From contig CANQKJ010000018.1 of the NCBI GenBank assembly GCA_947624465.1, positions 1-16,705 on the forward strand: a stretch of DNA of 16,705 nt, written 5' to 3'. Positions 1 to 8,262 of the stretch are shown piece by piece. Every line of letters begins with the position of its first letter. Position 1 is the first letter of the stretch. This DNA is from an uncultured Oscillospiraceae bacterium (GTDB lineage: Bacteria; Bacillota; Clostridia; Oscillospirales; Oscillospiraceae). Below the pieces are notes generated by a model. The model was not told the DNA's origin and searched no databases. It saw nothing but the letters and a program-made list of their open reading frames with translations. Made by a program: the position numbers and the translations under genes.

Positions 1-138
1 CCGCGGAAGACACTAAAAATCTGCAAAAACTGTGGGCAAATATATTACAATATCAATCCCAAAAGCGAGTTTTGTAGCACACGGTGCAGGAATTACTATA
101 ACGTGAAGGTGTTTAGAGAGAAAGAAAAAGAGAAGTAA
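1..138 (+). CDS. C-terminal end of a zinc-ribbon protein (partial)
   Basis: An open frame enters from the left edge and ends with TAA at 136-138, giving the last 45 residues of a protein. The visible part holds a compact metal-binding pattern: CKNC near residues 8-11, then FCSTRC about 18 residues later, followed by a Lys/Glu-rich tail. Four such cysteines normally bind zinc. Similar tails occur in uncharacterised Clostridial proteins (I think of DUF6076-like proteins, but cannot confirm it). It is co-directional with the RES gene that starts 45 bases downstream and may share its transcript. The function is unknown. The frame and cysteine pattern are clear; the family is a guess. Confidence 0.6.
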   Translation, partial: PRKTLKICKNCGQIYYNINPKSEFCSTRCRNYYNVKVFREKEKEK

Positions 139-183
139 TTTAGATTATAGTGTAACGAACAAGTAGAAAGAGAGTGTGTCAAT

Positions 184-1008
184 ATGGATCAGTACATACA
201 AGGGGAAAGCCAAAATATGAGTGATGATGAGTGGATTCTTATTCTTCTTTTCCTTTGGCTGGAAGACGCACAAAAAAAGGATAATCAATGGGATAAGTTT
301 GAACTGGATTTGATTTACAAAAACCGATTTTCATCCGATAGTCCTATTGTAGAAGAAATACACAAGCAGTCGAACCGCGCTACAAAAACAATCAAGGCAG
401 GTTCCATGTTTTATCGAGCAAGATCCTTCAATTCAGCGGACAGTGACAAGTTATTGGAGTACTACTTAAAGGCCACTGGCAAAACAAAAGCGGAGATTAA
501 AGAGGCCGTATCTAACCTGTCTGATTATCAAAAGGAATTGATGCTACTAGGTTTTAACAATCGAAACTATAACTATTCGGATGACGATCTCGTATCGAAA
601 GAAATAATTAAGGCTCAACGGAAGTGGAAACGGAATGTCAAGTATAAGGGATACGATGCAAAAAACTCAACTGCACCTAAGGCTAACCTTGTCTCGAACG
701 GGCGAGCAAACCCTGATCATATCCGATACCTGTATTTGTGCGAAGATGACATCACGCCAATTTATGAAATCCGCCCTATCATTGGAGAAACAGTGAGTGT
801 TGCCAAGTTTAAGCTTTTGAGAGATGTGAAGGTATACGATCTAACTTTAAGTATCCTCGACGAATCCTCTGATTCCAGTATTGCCTTTACAAGCCTATAT
901 AATTCTATTGGAAAAATGTTCTCTAGACCGCATAATGGCGATGTGTCAAAATATCTACCAACGCAGTTCCTATCAGAAGAAATTAAAAAATGGGGTTTGA
1001 TGGGCTGA
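184..1008 (+). CDS. RES-domain protein, 5' part of a frameshifted gene
   Basis: This 274-residue frame carries most of a RES domain, the NAD+-degrading/ADP-ribosyltransferase-like fold found in Xre-RES toxins. Visible motifs are FYRAR (76-80, with the conserved Arg), GRANP (173-177), RYLYLCED (181-188) and YEIRP (194-198, with the conserved Glu). An acidic helical N-terminal region of about 70 residues precedes it. The frame stops at 1006-1008 just after YLPTQFLSEEIKKWG. The rest of the family's C-terminal signature (GFDGLRFNSSL...NLVLFNP) continues in the -1 frame from 990. The junction is an A6 run at 985-990, and adding one A restores a protein of about 334 residues. No Xre-like antitoxin is visible; the only upstream partner is the zinc-ribbon tail. 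The RES assignment is strong. Whether the break is real, a sequencing slip or tolerated slippage is open. Confidence 0.8.
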   Translation: MDQYIQGESQNMSDDEWILILLFLWLEDAQKKDNQWDKFELDLIYKNRFSSDSPIVEEIHKQSNRATKTIKAGSMFYRARSFNSADSDKLLEYYLKATGKTKAEIKEAVSNLSDYQKELMLLGFNNRNYNYSDDDLVSKEIIKAQRKWKRNVKYKGYDAKNSTAPKANLVSNGRANPDHIRYLYLCEDDITPIYEIRPIIGETVSVAKFKLLRDVKVYDLTLSILDESSDSSIAFTSLYNSIGKMFSRPHNGDVSKYLPTQFLSEEIKKWGLMG

Positions 1009-1187
1009 GATTCAATAGCTCATTGTATGAGAGCGGTATAAACCTGGTCCTATTTAATCCGGAGGATTGCAAAGCAGTTTCTTCTGATTTAGTGGAAGTA
1101 AAATCAATAAAAATAGGCACAGACATCCCTAATATATACAAAATAGGCACATTTGCCGATGCGACGGTGCCTATAGAAATTAAGTAG
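990..1187 (+). pseudogene. C-terminal remainder of the RES domain, out of frame
   Basis: This 65-residue frame overlaps the end of the preceding RES frame. Its first residues, GFDGLRFNSSL then NLVLFNPEDC, are the normal end of RES domains, where a Gly-Phe-Asp-Gly-(Ile/Leu)-Arg segment is followed by NLVLF. It lies one base back from the upstream frame, and the two join cleanly at the A6 run 985-990. The ATG at 990 lies inside the expected protein and has no ribosome binding site of its own, so this is not a separate gene. The last ~30 residues form a variable tail. If the slippage is not tolerated, the encoded protein lacks the last RES strands and is probably inactive. Confidence 0.75.
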
Positions 1188-1265
1188 AAAATCTATTTTT
1201 GCTACGCCCTAAAACTGTATTGCAATCATAAAGGCCCCTCTGGAAATGGCTTGGAGGTAGTTTAT

Positions 1266-1931
1266 ATGGAGAAAACCACGGGTGTGATTTACATTTTGAC
1301 AAACCCATCCTTCCCTGAATATGTGAAGATTGGCTACGCCGATGATATCGAGAAACGCCTACAACAGTTGAATCGGAGCGAGTGCATCCCTTTTGCTTTT
1401 CGCGTCTACGCAACGTATGAGGTGAACTCTCGCCTGTCTGACCTAAAGATTCACAGCATTATTGACAAACTGAACCCGAATCTCCGCTCCATTGAGAATT
1501 TTAACGGGAAGCAGCGCGTCCGTGAGTTCTACGCTATGCCGCCGGAGGATGCCTATTCTATTTTGGAGGCGATTGCGGAGATCCATGGCCGTGCGGACAA
1601 GCTCAAGTTAATTGACATGGATGACACCGCAAGGCAGGCTGAGGAAACCGCCCAGGAAATTGACGCAGAACACAAAGAACGCCTGTCGCCTTTCCGTTTT
1701 TCCATGTGCGGCATCCAGCCAGGAGAAACAATCGAGTACTGTGCTAACCCAGACATCACATGCACGGTGGTCGATGACCGGACTGTCAGTTACAACGGCC
1801 AGAACTATTCACTCTCTGCTTTGGCTCAACTGCTGCAGGGTAGCAAATATCCTATCGCCGGTCCACGCTACTTCAAGTACAAGGGCGAATGGCTGAATGA
1901 TAGAAGGCGCAAGCCTGAGCAAACAATATAG
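1266..1931 (+). CDS. GIY-YIG nuclease with C-terminal RAMA-like domain
   Basis: This 221-residue protein has two domains. The N-terminal ~110 residues are a T5orf172/MUG113-type GIY-YIG nuclease: GVIYILTN (6-13), VKIG (20-23) with the catalytic-type Arg at 31 (KRL), a conserved LKIH (60-63) and the metal-binding-type Glu in REFY (E87). A Glu/Ala-rich linker follows. Residues ~142-213 resemble RAMA/DUF4357-type domains (TVVDDRTVSYNG, YSLSALAQLL, GPRYFKYKGEWL). RAMA means 'restriction enzyme adenine methylase associated', and a role in reading modified DNA has been proposed for it. I chose ATG 1266 because GGAGGT at 1253-1258 sits 7 bases upstream; the TTG at 1251 falls inside that site. The adenine methyltransferase gene mod starts 68 bases downstream, which suggests a DNA-modification-related defence role. 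The GIY-YIG call is strong; RAMA is likely. Confidence 0.8.
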   Translation: MEKTTGVIYILTNPSFPEYVKIGYADDIEKRLQQLNRSECIPFAFRVYATYEVNSRLSDLKIHSIIDKLNPNLRSIENFNGKQRVREFYAMPPEDAYSILEAIAEIHGRADKLKLIDMDDTARQAEETAQEIDAEHKERLSPFRFSMCGIQPGETIEYCANPDITCTVVDDRTVSYNGQNYSLSALAQLLQGSKYPIAGPRYFKYKGEWLNDRRRKPEQTI

Positions 1932-1999
1932 ACTGTATTAAAGATATCTGAGGTGAAGTGCCATTAACCGTCGAGATTTAAAAGGAAGCGGTGATTTAT

Positions 2000-3616
2000 A
2001 TGCCCACTCTTGAATGGATTGGGAAAAGCAAGGTCATCAACCACCACCAGGAGGTCCCCTACCGGGTGCTGGAGCGGCGATACAGCTTTGACGTGGCGGG
2101 CCGGCATGACGCCGACAACGGCAGCGAGAACATGATCATCCGGGGCGACAACCTAGAGGCACTGAAGGCCCTTCTGCCTCGGTATGAGGGACGGGTCAAG
2201 TGCATCTACATCGATCCGCCGTATAACACCGGCAACGAGGGCTGGGTCTACAACGACAATGTGAACGACCCCAGGATCAGGAAATGGTTGGGCGAGGTGG
2301 TTGGCCGGGAGGGCGAGGACCTGACCCGCCACGACAAGTGGCTGTGCATGATGTACCCGCGGCTGAAACTGCTCCAAAAGCTATTGGCAGACGATGGGGC
2401 TATATTTATCAGTATTGATGATAATGAATTGTTTTCACTGAAATACTTATGCAATGATATTTTTGGAGCTGCTAACTATATTTCAACCATTACTCGCCCA
2501 ACCGGGACACATACAGGTGTAGTTAATCGCGCTATCGTTGGAGAATCCGATTATATATTAGTGTTTGCTAAGCACCTTAACAGTGTTGGAATTGATGGCT
2601 TGCCATTGGATGAAAAAGATACAAAAATCTATGATATGGAAGATGAATTTGGACGTTTTTTAATTAGACCATTACGGAGAACGGGTGGCGAAAATCGAAA
2701 AGAGGATCGCCCAAATATGTTTTTCCCGATTGAAGCTCCGGACGGTTCTCTAGTCTATCCTATTGGTCCAACTGGATATGAAAGTCGCTGGATATGCAAC
2801 CCGGATGGTTATGAGTACTTCAAAAAGGAAGGCAGAATTTTCTGGAAGAAAGTTGTTGACGGGGACTCCTTTAAATGGCAAGTTTATCAAAAGTTTTATT
2901 TAGAGGACAAAAAGAAAGCGGTCACAAATCTGTGGGATGACTTGGAAGGGAACAAAAAGGCAACAAGAGATGTCCGAGATATTCTATCAGATGCTAGTGG
3001 CTCATTCGATTTTCCCAAACCGGTACAACTCATAGAACGGATTGTTAGAATAGCCAATGACCCAAATGCAATTATCCTCGACTCCTTCGCCGGTTCCGGC
3101 ACCACCGCCCACGCTGTCCTCAACATGAACAAGGCCGACGGCGGCAACCGCAAATTCATCCTTGTCGAGATGATGGACTACGCCGACAGCATCACCGCCG
3201 AGCGGGTGAAGCGGGTCATCCAGGGCTACGGCCAGGGCAAAAACGCCGTAGAGGGCACTGGCGGCGATTTCAGCTTCTACGACTTGGGCGAGCCGCTTTT
3301 AATCGGGGAAAACCTCAATGAAGCCGTGGGGGCGGAGAAAATCCGGGAGTATGTGTGGTTCATGGAGACCAAGCGGCCCTACGTCCCGGCGGAGGGGCTC
3401 AATCCGTACTACCTGGGCGCAGTGAACAGCACCGCCTATTATTTCTACTACGAGCCCCAGCGGGTGGCGGTGCTGGACTACGACTTCCTGGCCACCATCC
3501 CGGAGCGGACGGAGAGCGCCGTGATCTACGCCGACCGCTGTTCCATCGACGGGGATAAGCTGGCCCGGATGGGCATTGTATTCAAAAAGATCCCCCGTGA
3601 TATCAGCAGGCTATAA
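2000..3616 (+). CDS. mod: Type III R-M DNA adenine methyltransferase (Mod)
   Basis: Mod is the modification and specificity subunit of a type III restriction-modification system. It methylates adenine in a short asymmetric site, using SAM, and also directs the Res subunit. The protein (~538 residues) has beta-class motif order: DPPY at 72-75 (followed by NTGNEGW) and the SAM-binding DSFAGSGTT at 361-369. The target recognition region lies between them (~130-355). ATG 2000 is preferred because AAGGAAG at 1982-1988 lies 11 bases upstream; GTG 1991 is in frame but too close. The gene is a mosaic: roughly 2385-3075 is A+T-rich (35% G+C at 2581-2640), while the flanks are G+C-rich (70% at 3181-3240). 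The switch falls at conserved motifs, as expected for a swapped recognition domain. The ATPase-DUF4435 gene follows after 20 bases and res follows that. Its family is clear; the target sequence cannot be predicted. Confidence 0.93.
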   Translation: MPTLEWIGKSKVINHHQEVPYRVLERRYSFDVAGRHDADNGSENMIIRGDNLEALKALLPRYEGRVKCIYIDPPYNTGNEGWVYNDNVNDPRIRKWLGEVVGREGEDLTRHDKWLCMMYPRLKLLQKLLADDGAIFISIDDNELFSLKYLCNDIFGAANYISTITRPTGTHTGVVNRAIVGESDYILVFAKHLNSVGIDGLPLDEKDTKIYDMEDEFGRFLIRPLRRTGGENRKEDRPNMFFPIEAPDGSLVYPIGPTGYESRWICNPDGYEYFKKEGRIFWKKVVDGDSFKWQVYQKFYLEDKKKAVTNLWDDLEGNKKATRDVRDILSDASGSFDFPKPVQLIERIVRIANDPNAIILDSFAGSGTTAHAVLNMNKADGGNRKFILVEMMDYADSITAERVKRVIQGYGQGKNAVEGTGGDFSFYDLGEPLLIGENLNEAVGAEKIREYVWFMETKRPYVPAEGLNPYYLGAVNSTAYYFYYEPQRVAVLDYDFLATIPERTESAVIYADRCSIDGDKLARMGIVFKKIPRDISRL

Positions 3617-3636
3617 AGAGGAGATGAACTGCTTTA

Positions 3637-5238
3637 GTGTTTACTTATTATCTGCCGGATGAAACCGGGCAAAAAATAGAGTGTGGAACAGATTCCAATG
3701 CCGTAATCATTATTGGTGCAAACGGCTCAGGAAAAAGTAAGCTAGGGGCTTGGATCGAGCGACAGGATTTGCAAAATGTACATCGAATCGGAGCACAGAG
3801 AAATCTGAATTTTCAAGAGAACATTCCGCTCAAAAGTTACTCCCAAGCTGAAGATTTTGTTTTTTATGGTACCGACGATAAACGCTTTCACCAAAAAGAA
3901 CAACGATGGAACTGGGGTGCAGGGTATACCACAAAGTTGCTGGACGATTTTAATAATGTCCTTGCAGCGCTTATCGCTCTCCAAAATAATGACAACGCAA
4001 AATATGTAGAGATCTGTAAAGCAATCCAAAGCAAAGCAGAAAGACCAGAACCACCATTCACTGCTGTTGATAAGTTGATTCAAATATGGGATGTTATATT
4101 TCCACAGAGATCATTGAAAATCAACGATGCCAAAATCCTGGCATATTTCACTCGGAATAAGGACTTAATTGAATATAGCTCTACTCAGATGAGCGATGGG
4201 GAGCGCGCAGTCCTTTATTTGTCTGCCCAGGTGCTATGTGTTCCAGAGAAAAAGACGTTAATTATTGATGAGCCTGAGGTTCACCTGCATCGTTCAATTA
4301 TGAATCGGTTGTGGAAAACCCTTGAATCCTACCGCCCAGACTGCCTTTTTATATACATTACCCATGACACTCAGTTCGCTGCAATGCATGGAAATTCAGA
4401 TAAAATCTGGATTAAGGATTTTGATGGGACAAACTGGAGTCTCGAAAAGATTGAAGGAAACGATCTCCCAGAAGAATTATTATTCGACATACTTGGAAGC
4501 AGGAAGTCTGTACTGTTTGTTGAGGGGGAAAGAAACAGCTACGACACGCAACTGTATACGGCTTTGTACCCTGAATATTATGTAATACCTTGTGGCAGTT
4601 GTACGCAGGTCATTGCCCGCACAAAAGCGTTTAAGAATAGCCCTACATTACATCATTGCCAAGTTTACGGAATTATCGATCGTGATTATCGTTCGGATTA
4701 TGAAATTTCAAAGTACACAGAAGATAATATCTATACCATTGACGTTGCTGAGGTAGAGAATTTATTCCTCGTTGAAGAATTGGTGCGCTTGGTTGCCTCT
4801 CATCTAGAGAAAGATTCCGACTCTGTATTTGGCAAGGTAAAAGACCATATCATTCAACAACGATTTGCTAAACAGATTGAAAAACAAATCTGTAAAAGTG
4901 TAGTAGCCCAGCTCAAATATCAGCTTTCGTCCGCTGAATTATCACAAAAGAGCGAAGAAGAAGCAAAAAACAGTTTGCAAACTGTACTAACAGGCATTGA
5001 TTATGAACAGGCAAAGTCAGAACAAGAATCAAAATTTAGGGAAGTGCTTACGAGTAATGATTATAAGAAGGCCCTAAAAGTCTTTAATGAGAAATCGTTG
5101 TCAGCATCAATTGGGCGGTATTTCGATCTTAAAGACAACGCATATTGCAAACTCGTGATTGCTCTGCTGTATGGGAAAAAGCATGACGATGTTGTCGCGG
5201 CAATATCTCCGTATTTACCTTCTGAAATTCCACGTTAA
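3637..5238 (+). CDS. ABC-type ATPase fused to DUF4435/TOPRIM domain; candidate fused PARIS effector
   Basis: The 533-residue protein has two parts. Residues 1-285 are an SMC/ABC-like ATPase: Walker A GANGSGKS (27-34), signature-like MSDGE (185-189), Walker B TLIIDEPEVHLH (207-218) and switch His in ITHD (243). Residues ~288-530 match DUF4435, a TOPRIM-fold nuclease: SVLFVEGERNSYD (291-303, acidic Glu296), IIDRDYR (346-352) and VENLFL (373-378). ATPase plus DUF4435 is the AriA/AriB pair of PARIS, which is also known as one fused chain; it responds to anti-restriction proteins and shuts the cell down. An OLD-like nuclease of other function is the alternative. GTG 3637 is the only workable start, because a stop lies in frame at 3625. 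AGGAG (3618-3622) next to the mod stop is the likely binding site, somewhat far (14 bases). The gene is A+T-rich (33% at 4861-4920), unlike res, and so looks inserted. Domains are seen; the PARIS role is inferred. Confidence 0.75.
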   Translation: MFTYYLPDETGQKIECGTDSNAVIIIGANGSGKSKLGAWIERQDLQNVHRIGAQRNLNFQENIPLKSYSQAEDFVFYGTDDKRFHQKEQRWNWGAGYTTKLLDDFNNVLAALIALQNNDNAKYVEICKAIQSKAERPEPPFTAVDKLIQIWDVIFPQRSLKINDAKILAYFTRNKDLIEYSSTQMSDGERAVLYLSAQVLCVPEKKTLIIDEPEVHLHRSIMNRLWKTLESYRPDCLFIYITHDTQFAAMHGNSDKIWIKDFDGTNWSLEKIEGNDLPEELLFDILGSRKSVLFVEGERNSYDTQLYTALYPEYYVIPCGSCTQVIARTKAFKNSPTLHHCQVYGIIDRDYRSDYEISKYTEDNIYTIDVAEVENLFLVEELVRLVASHLEKDSDSVFGKVKDHIIQQRFAKQIEKQICKSVVAQLKYQLSSAELSQKSEEEAKNSLQTVLTGIDYEQAKSEQESKFREVLTSNDYKKALKVFNEKSLSASIGRYFDLKDNAYCKLVIALLYGKKHDDVVAAISPYLPSEIPR

Positions 5239-5251
5239 AAGGGGTGACTAA

Positions 5252-7876
5252 ATGGAACTGAAAAGCTATCAGCGTGCGGTCATCAAAGACCTGACCCGCT
5301 ACCTAGAGCTACTGAACGAGACCCAGAACAGCGCTGCGGCCTACACCCGTCTCTGGCAGGAAAAGAGCGTGCCGGTGGGCCTGGGCGGGCTGCCCCGGTA
5401 TCAGGATGTCATCCCCGGCGTACCCACCCTCTGCTTTAAGGTGCCTACCGGCGGCGGCAAGACCTATCTGGCCTGCAACGCCATCCGACCGATTTTTGAT
5501 GCGCTTCCGGCCACTAAGGCCCGCGCCGTGGTCTGGCTGGTGCCATCGGACGCCATTCTGACCCAGACGGTGAAGTGCCTGAAAGATCCGAACCATCCCT
5601 ACCGGCAGAAAATCAACGTGGACTTCGGTGGCCGGGTGATGGTCTACACCAAGCAGGAACTGCTGAACGGGCAGAACTTTAACCTCACGGCAATCACGGA
5701 GCAGCTCTCCGTGATGGTGCTGTCCTATGACTCCTTCCGGGGGCGGGGCAAAGAGGGCCTGAAAGCCTACCAGGAGAACAGCGCCTTGGCTGCCATCTCC
5801 CAGGGCCTGGGTAAGCCCCAGCAACCCATTGAGAACGCCGATGAGACCGCGCTGTTCCAGGTCATCAACCAGTTGTCCCCGCTGGTCATCGTGGACGAGA
5901 GCCACCACGCCCGGTCAGATCTGAGCTTGGAGATGCTGAAAAACTTCAACCCCTGCTTTGTGCTGGACCTGACCGCCACTCCGAAAAAGCAGAGCAACAT
6001 CATCTCCTATGTGGATGCGGTGCAGCTGAAGCGGGAGAACATGGTGAAGCTGCCGGTCATCGTCTACAACCGGGATAGCCAGGGCGAGGTGCTGGCGGAT
6101 GCTGTGGACCTGCGGCGCAGGCTGGAGGAACTGGCTGTCCAGGAGGAGGCCAAGGGAGGCCGCTACATCCGACCCATCGTACTGTTCCAGGCCCAGCCCA
6201 GGGGCAAGGAGGACAGCACCACCTTTGAGAAACTGCGGGACAGGCTGGTGGAGGCCGGCATTCCTGCCGGGGAGATCGCCATCCGTACCGCTGATGTGAA
6301 CGAGCTGAAAAACATTGACCTCTTGTCGCGGGACTGCCCCATCCGGTACATTATCACGGTGAACGCCTTGAAGGAGGGCTGGGACTGCCCCTTCGCGTAT
6401 ATCCTGGCATCCCTCGCCAACAAGACCAGCAAGGTGGACGTGGAGCAGATTTTGGGGCGTATTCTCCGTCTACCAAACACCCGGAAGAACAGCGTCACCG
6501 CGCTGAATATGTCCTATGTGCTGACGTCCTCCAACGACTTTGACACCACGGTTAAGGGGATCGTCAATGGGCTGTATAACGCCGGCTTCAGTGACCGGGA
6601 TTATCGGGAGGCTGCTCCTGCAACCGTGCCGCCGGCACCCCAGCCGGAGTTTGAGCAGACAGCGATCCAGCCACAGAATCCTCCGCAGGATGAAAAGCCG
6701 GACGAGGAGTATCTGGACTTTGACCCCGCCGCCTTAGGCCGGGCCATTGAGGCCAGGGAGAGCGATACCCAGGAGGGTGGAAATCTGGCCGGTATGCTTG
6801 CCGCGGCGGAGCGGACAGGCCAGGAGTATGAGCAGGCGGTCGAACAGAGCGGTGACCCCGTGACAGACGATCTGCCCTGGGAGGTGCGGGATATGGTGAA
6901 GCGCTATCCGGTCAAGCCGGAGTTTTTGCCCGATGTGGAGAGCATCTGCATCCCGCAGTTTTTCCATGTCATTCCCCAAACGCTGTTCACCGACGGGAAC
7001 TTTGAACTGCTCAGCAAGGAGCAGTTGGCCGAGGGCTTTACGCTGAAAGGCAAGCCCTACGCCATCGACTTCGGCACGGCGGACGATGAAATTGCCGAGG
7101 TGGATGTGCGGGAGCAGGAGGGCGGTCTGCCCAAGGTGTTCAAAATGTCGGACGAGAGCCAACGGTATTTCAAGGAGTATTTCAACTCCCTGCCGCCAGA
7201 GAGCCGGGTGCGCCAGTGCAAAGACATGATGTTCCACCAGTTGAACAAGATGGATCAGGTGGACGCTGGGGAATTGCATGCCTATGTGGACCGTATCGTG
7301 AGCGACATGAACAGAGATCAGCTTGCCGCTATGGAGAAATCTCCGCTGGGCTTTGCCAATAAGATCAAGGCGCAGATTGAGGCGCTGCTGACCCAGCACT
7401 ACCGCGAGGTGTTTGACCGCTGGCTGGACACGGAGAAGATCGTGTGCAGGCCGGCCTACCGGCTGCCGTTAGAGATTCACCCGGCTAGGGACACCACACC
7501 CATCGGCGGGTCCCTCTATCGAGCTGAGGAGGAAGTCAACAATTTGGAGCGTAAGCTCATCATGGCCCTGACTGCCCTGCCTAACGTCAAGTGGTGGCAT
7601 CGGAATGTGGAGCGTCGAGGGTTCTGCATCAATGGCTTCATCAACCACTACCCGGATATCATGCTGATGACCCGGAGCGGCAAGATCATCATGGTGGAGA
7701 CGAAGGGTGAGCATTTGAAGAACGACGACAGCCGGGAGAAGATCGCGCTGGGTAAGGCGTGGCAGAATGCCGCTGGGAGCCAGTATCGGTATTACATGGT
7801 ATTTGAAGAAAATGTAATGCCTCCACAGGGGGGCATTAATATGGGTCTATTTTTTGAAACACTTAAGGAATTATAG
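5252..7876 (+). CDS. res: Type III restriction enzyme helicase-nuclease (Res)
   Basis: Res is the ATP-driven helicase and nuclease of the type III system. It works with Mod to cut DNA carrying unmethylated sites. The 874-residue protein is of usual length. Superfamily 2 motifs are visible: Walker A VPTGGGKTY (64-72), DESHH (215-219), TATP (241-244) and motif VI QILGRILRLP (399-408). A Pro/Glu-rich linker follows (~450-495). The C-terminus carries a PD-(D/E)xK nuclease pattern: D802 in PDIML, then E816-T-K818 in VETKG. ATG 5252 follows AAGGGG by about 8 bases and lies only 13 bases after the upstream stop, so mod, the ATPase-DUF4435 gene and res look like one operon. Its G+C-rich composition (70% at 5341-5400) matches the ends of mod but not the gene in between. 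I see no truncation or missing motif, so the enzyme is probably active. Confidence 0.92.
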   Translation: MELKSYQRAVIKDLTRYLELLNETQNSAAAYTRLWQEKSVPVGLGGLPRYQDVIPGVPTLCFKVPTGGGKTYLACNAIRPIFDALPATKARAVVWLVPSDAILTQTVKCLKDPNHPYRQKINVDFGGRVMVYTKQELLNGQNFNLTAITEQLSVMVLSYDSFRGRGKEGLKAYQENSALAAISQGLGKPQQPIENADETALFQVINQLSPLVIVDESHHARSDLSLEMLKNFNPCFVLDLTATPKKQSNIISYVDAVQLKRENMVKLPVIVYNRDSQGEVLADAVDLRRRLEELAVQEEAKGGRYIRPIVLFQAQPRGKEDSTTFEKLRDRLVEAGIPAGEIAIRTADVNELKNIDLLSRDCPIRYIITVNALKEGWDCPFAYILASLANKTSKVDVEQILGRILRLPNTRKNSVTALNMSYVLTSSNDFDTTVKGIVNGLYNAGFSDRDYREAAPATVPPAPQPEFEQTAIQPQNPPQDEKPDEEYLDFDPAALGRAIEARESDTQEGGNLAGMLAAAERTGQEYEQAVEQSGDPVTDDLPWEVRDMVKRYPVKPEFLPDVESICIPQFFHVIPQTLFTDGNFELLSKEQLAEGFTLKGKPYAIDFGTADDEIAEVDVREQEGGLPKVFKMSDESQRYFKEYFNSLPPESRVRQCKDMMFHQLNKMDQVDAGELHAYVDRIVSDMNRDQLAAMEKSPLGFANKIKAQIEALLTQHYREVFDRWLDTEKIVCRPAYRLPLEIHPARDTTPIGGSLYRAEEEVNNLERKLIMALTALPNVKWWHRNVERRGFCINGFINHYPDIMLMTRSGKIIMVETKGEHLKNDDSREKIALGKAWQNAAGSQYRYYMVFEENVMPPQGGINMGLFFETLKEL

Positions 7877-7956
7877 AAAATACTTTTTCGCAAATATAGC
7901 AATAGACTTCTTCCCCCTCCTGTAGTATTGTGCTTTGCTAACAGGAGGCGAGACAT

Positions 7957-8262
7957 ATGAACGAAACCCTCAAAGCCTTATACGACAGTTTCTACATCCG
8001 CCCCGAAGTCCCCGCAGCCGAAGCGGAGGCCGAGGCCGCCCGTCAGGCACTCGGTGAGTTGCTGGACAAGCAGGGCCGCCGGTTGGTACTGCGGATCATT
8101 GACGCCAAGGATGAGATCGCGGACGTCCGCTCTCTGGACAGCTTCATTAGTGGGTTCCGGCTGGCGTGGCGGTTGGCCATTGAACTGAATCAATACGACA
8201 GTGAGCGCCCGGAGTTTCTTCCGGACGCTCACCGCGTCTATCAGGACATGGATAGTGAGTGA
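7957..8262 (+). CDS. Small DUF6809-like protein
   Basis: This 101-residue, Ala/Glu-rich helical protein has the pattern LDSFISGFRLAWRLAIELN near residues 60-78, which I associate with DUF6809, a small family common on Clostridial mobile elements. Its function is not known. ATG 7957 has an excellent AGGAGG site (7943-7948) 8 bases upstream, which makes the start firm. The binding site is preceded by TGCTAACA (7936-7943), an octamer that recurs beside the attachment scar. No membrane segment or catalytic motif is visible. It lies 80 bases after res. Its stop (8260-8262) directly abuts the stop of the convergent gene on the other strand, with no terminator between them. The gene is certain; the family name is moderately sure. 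Confidence 0.75.
   Translation: MNETLKALYDSFYIRPEVPAAEAEAEAARQALGELLDKQGRRLVLRIIDAKDEIADVRSLDSFISGFRLAWRLAIELNQYDSERPEFLPDAHRVYQDMDSE

Noticed and set aside
3624..3662. Short 12-codon leader frame (ATG at 3624) before the ATPase-DUF4435 gene
   Set aside because: The ribosome binding site is only about one base from this ATG, too close to be used. GTG 3637 fits the conserved protein start.
5309..7399. Long minus-strand frames inside res
   Set aside because: They mirror the res coding frame, have no start signals or recognisable motifs, and overlap a complete well-supported gene.
7877..7956. Promoter or terminator between res and the DUF6809-like gene
   Set aside because: TAGTAT at 7923 looks like a -10 box, but no acceptable -35 box lies 16-18 bases upstream and no stable hairpin with a T-run is present.
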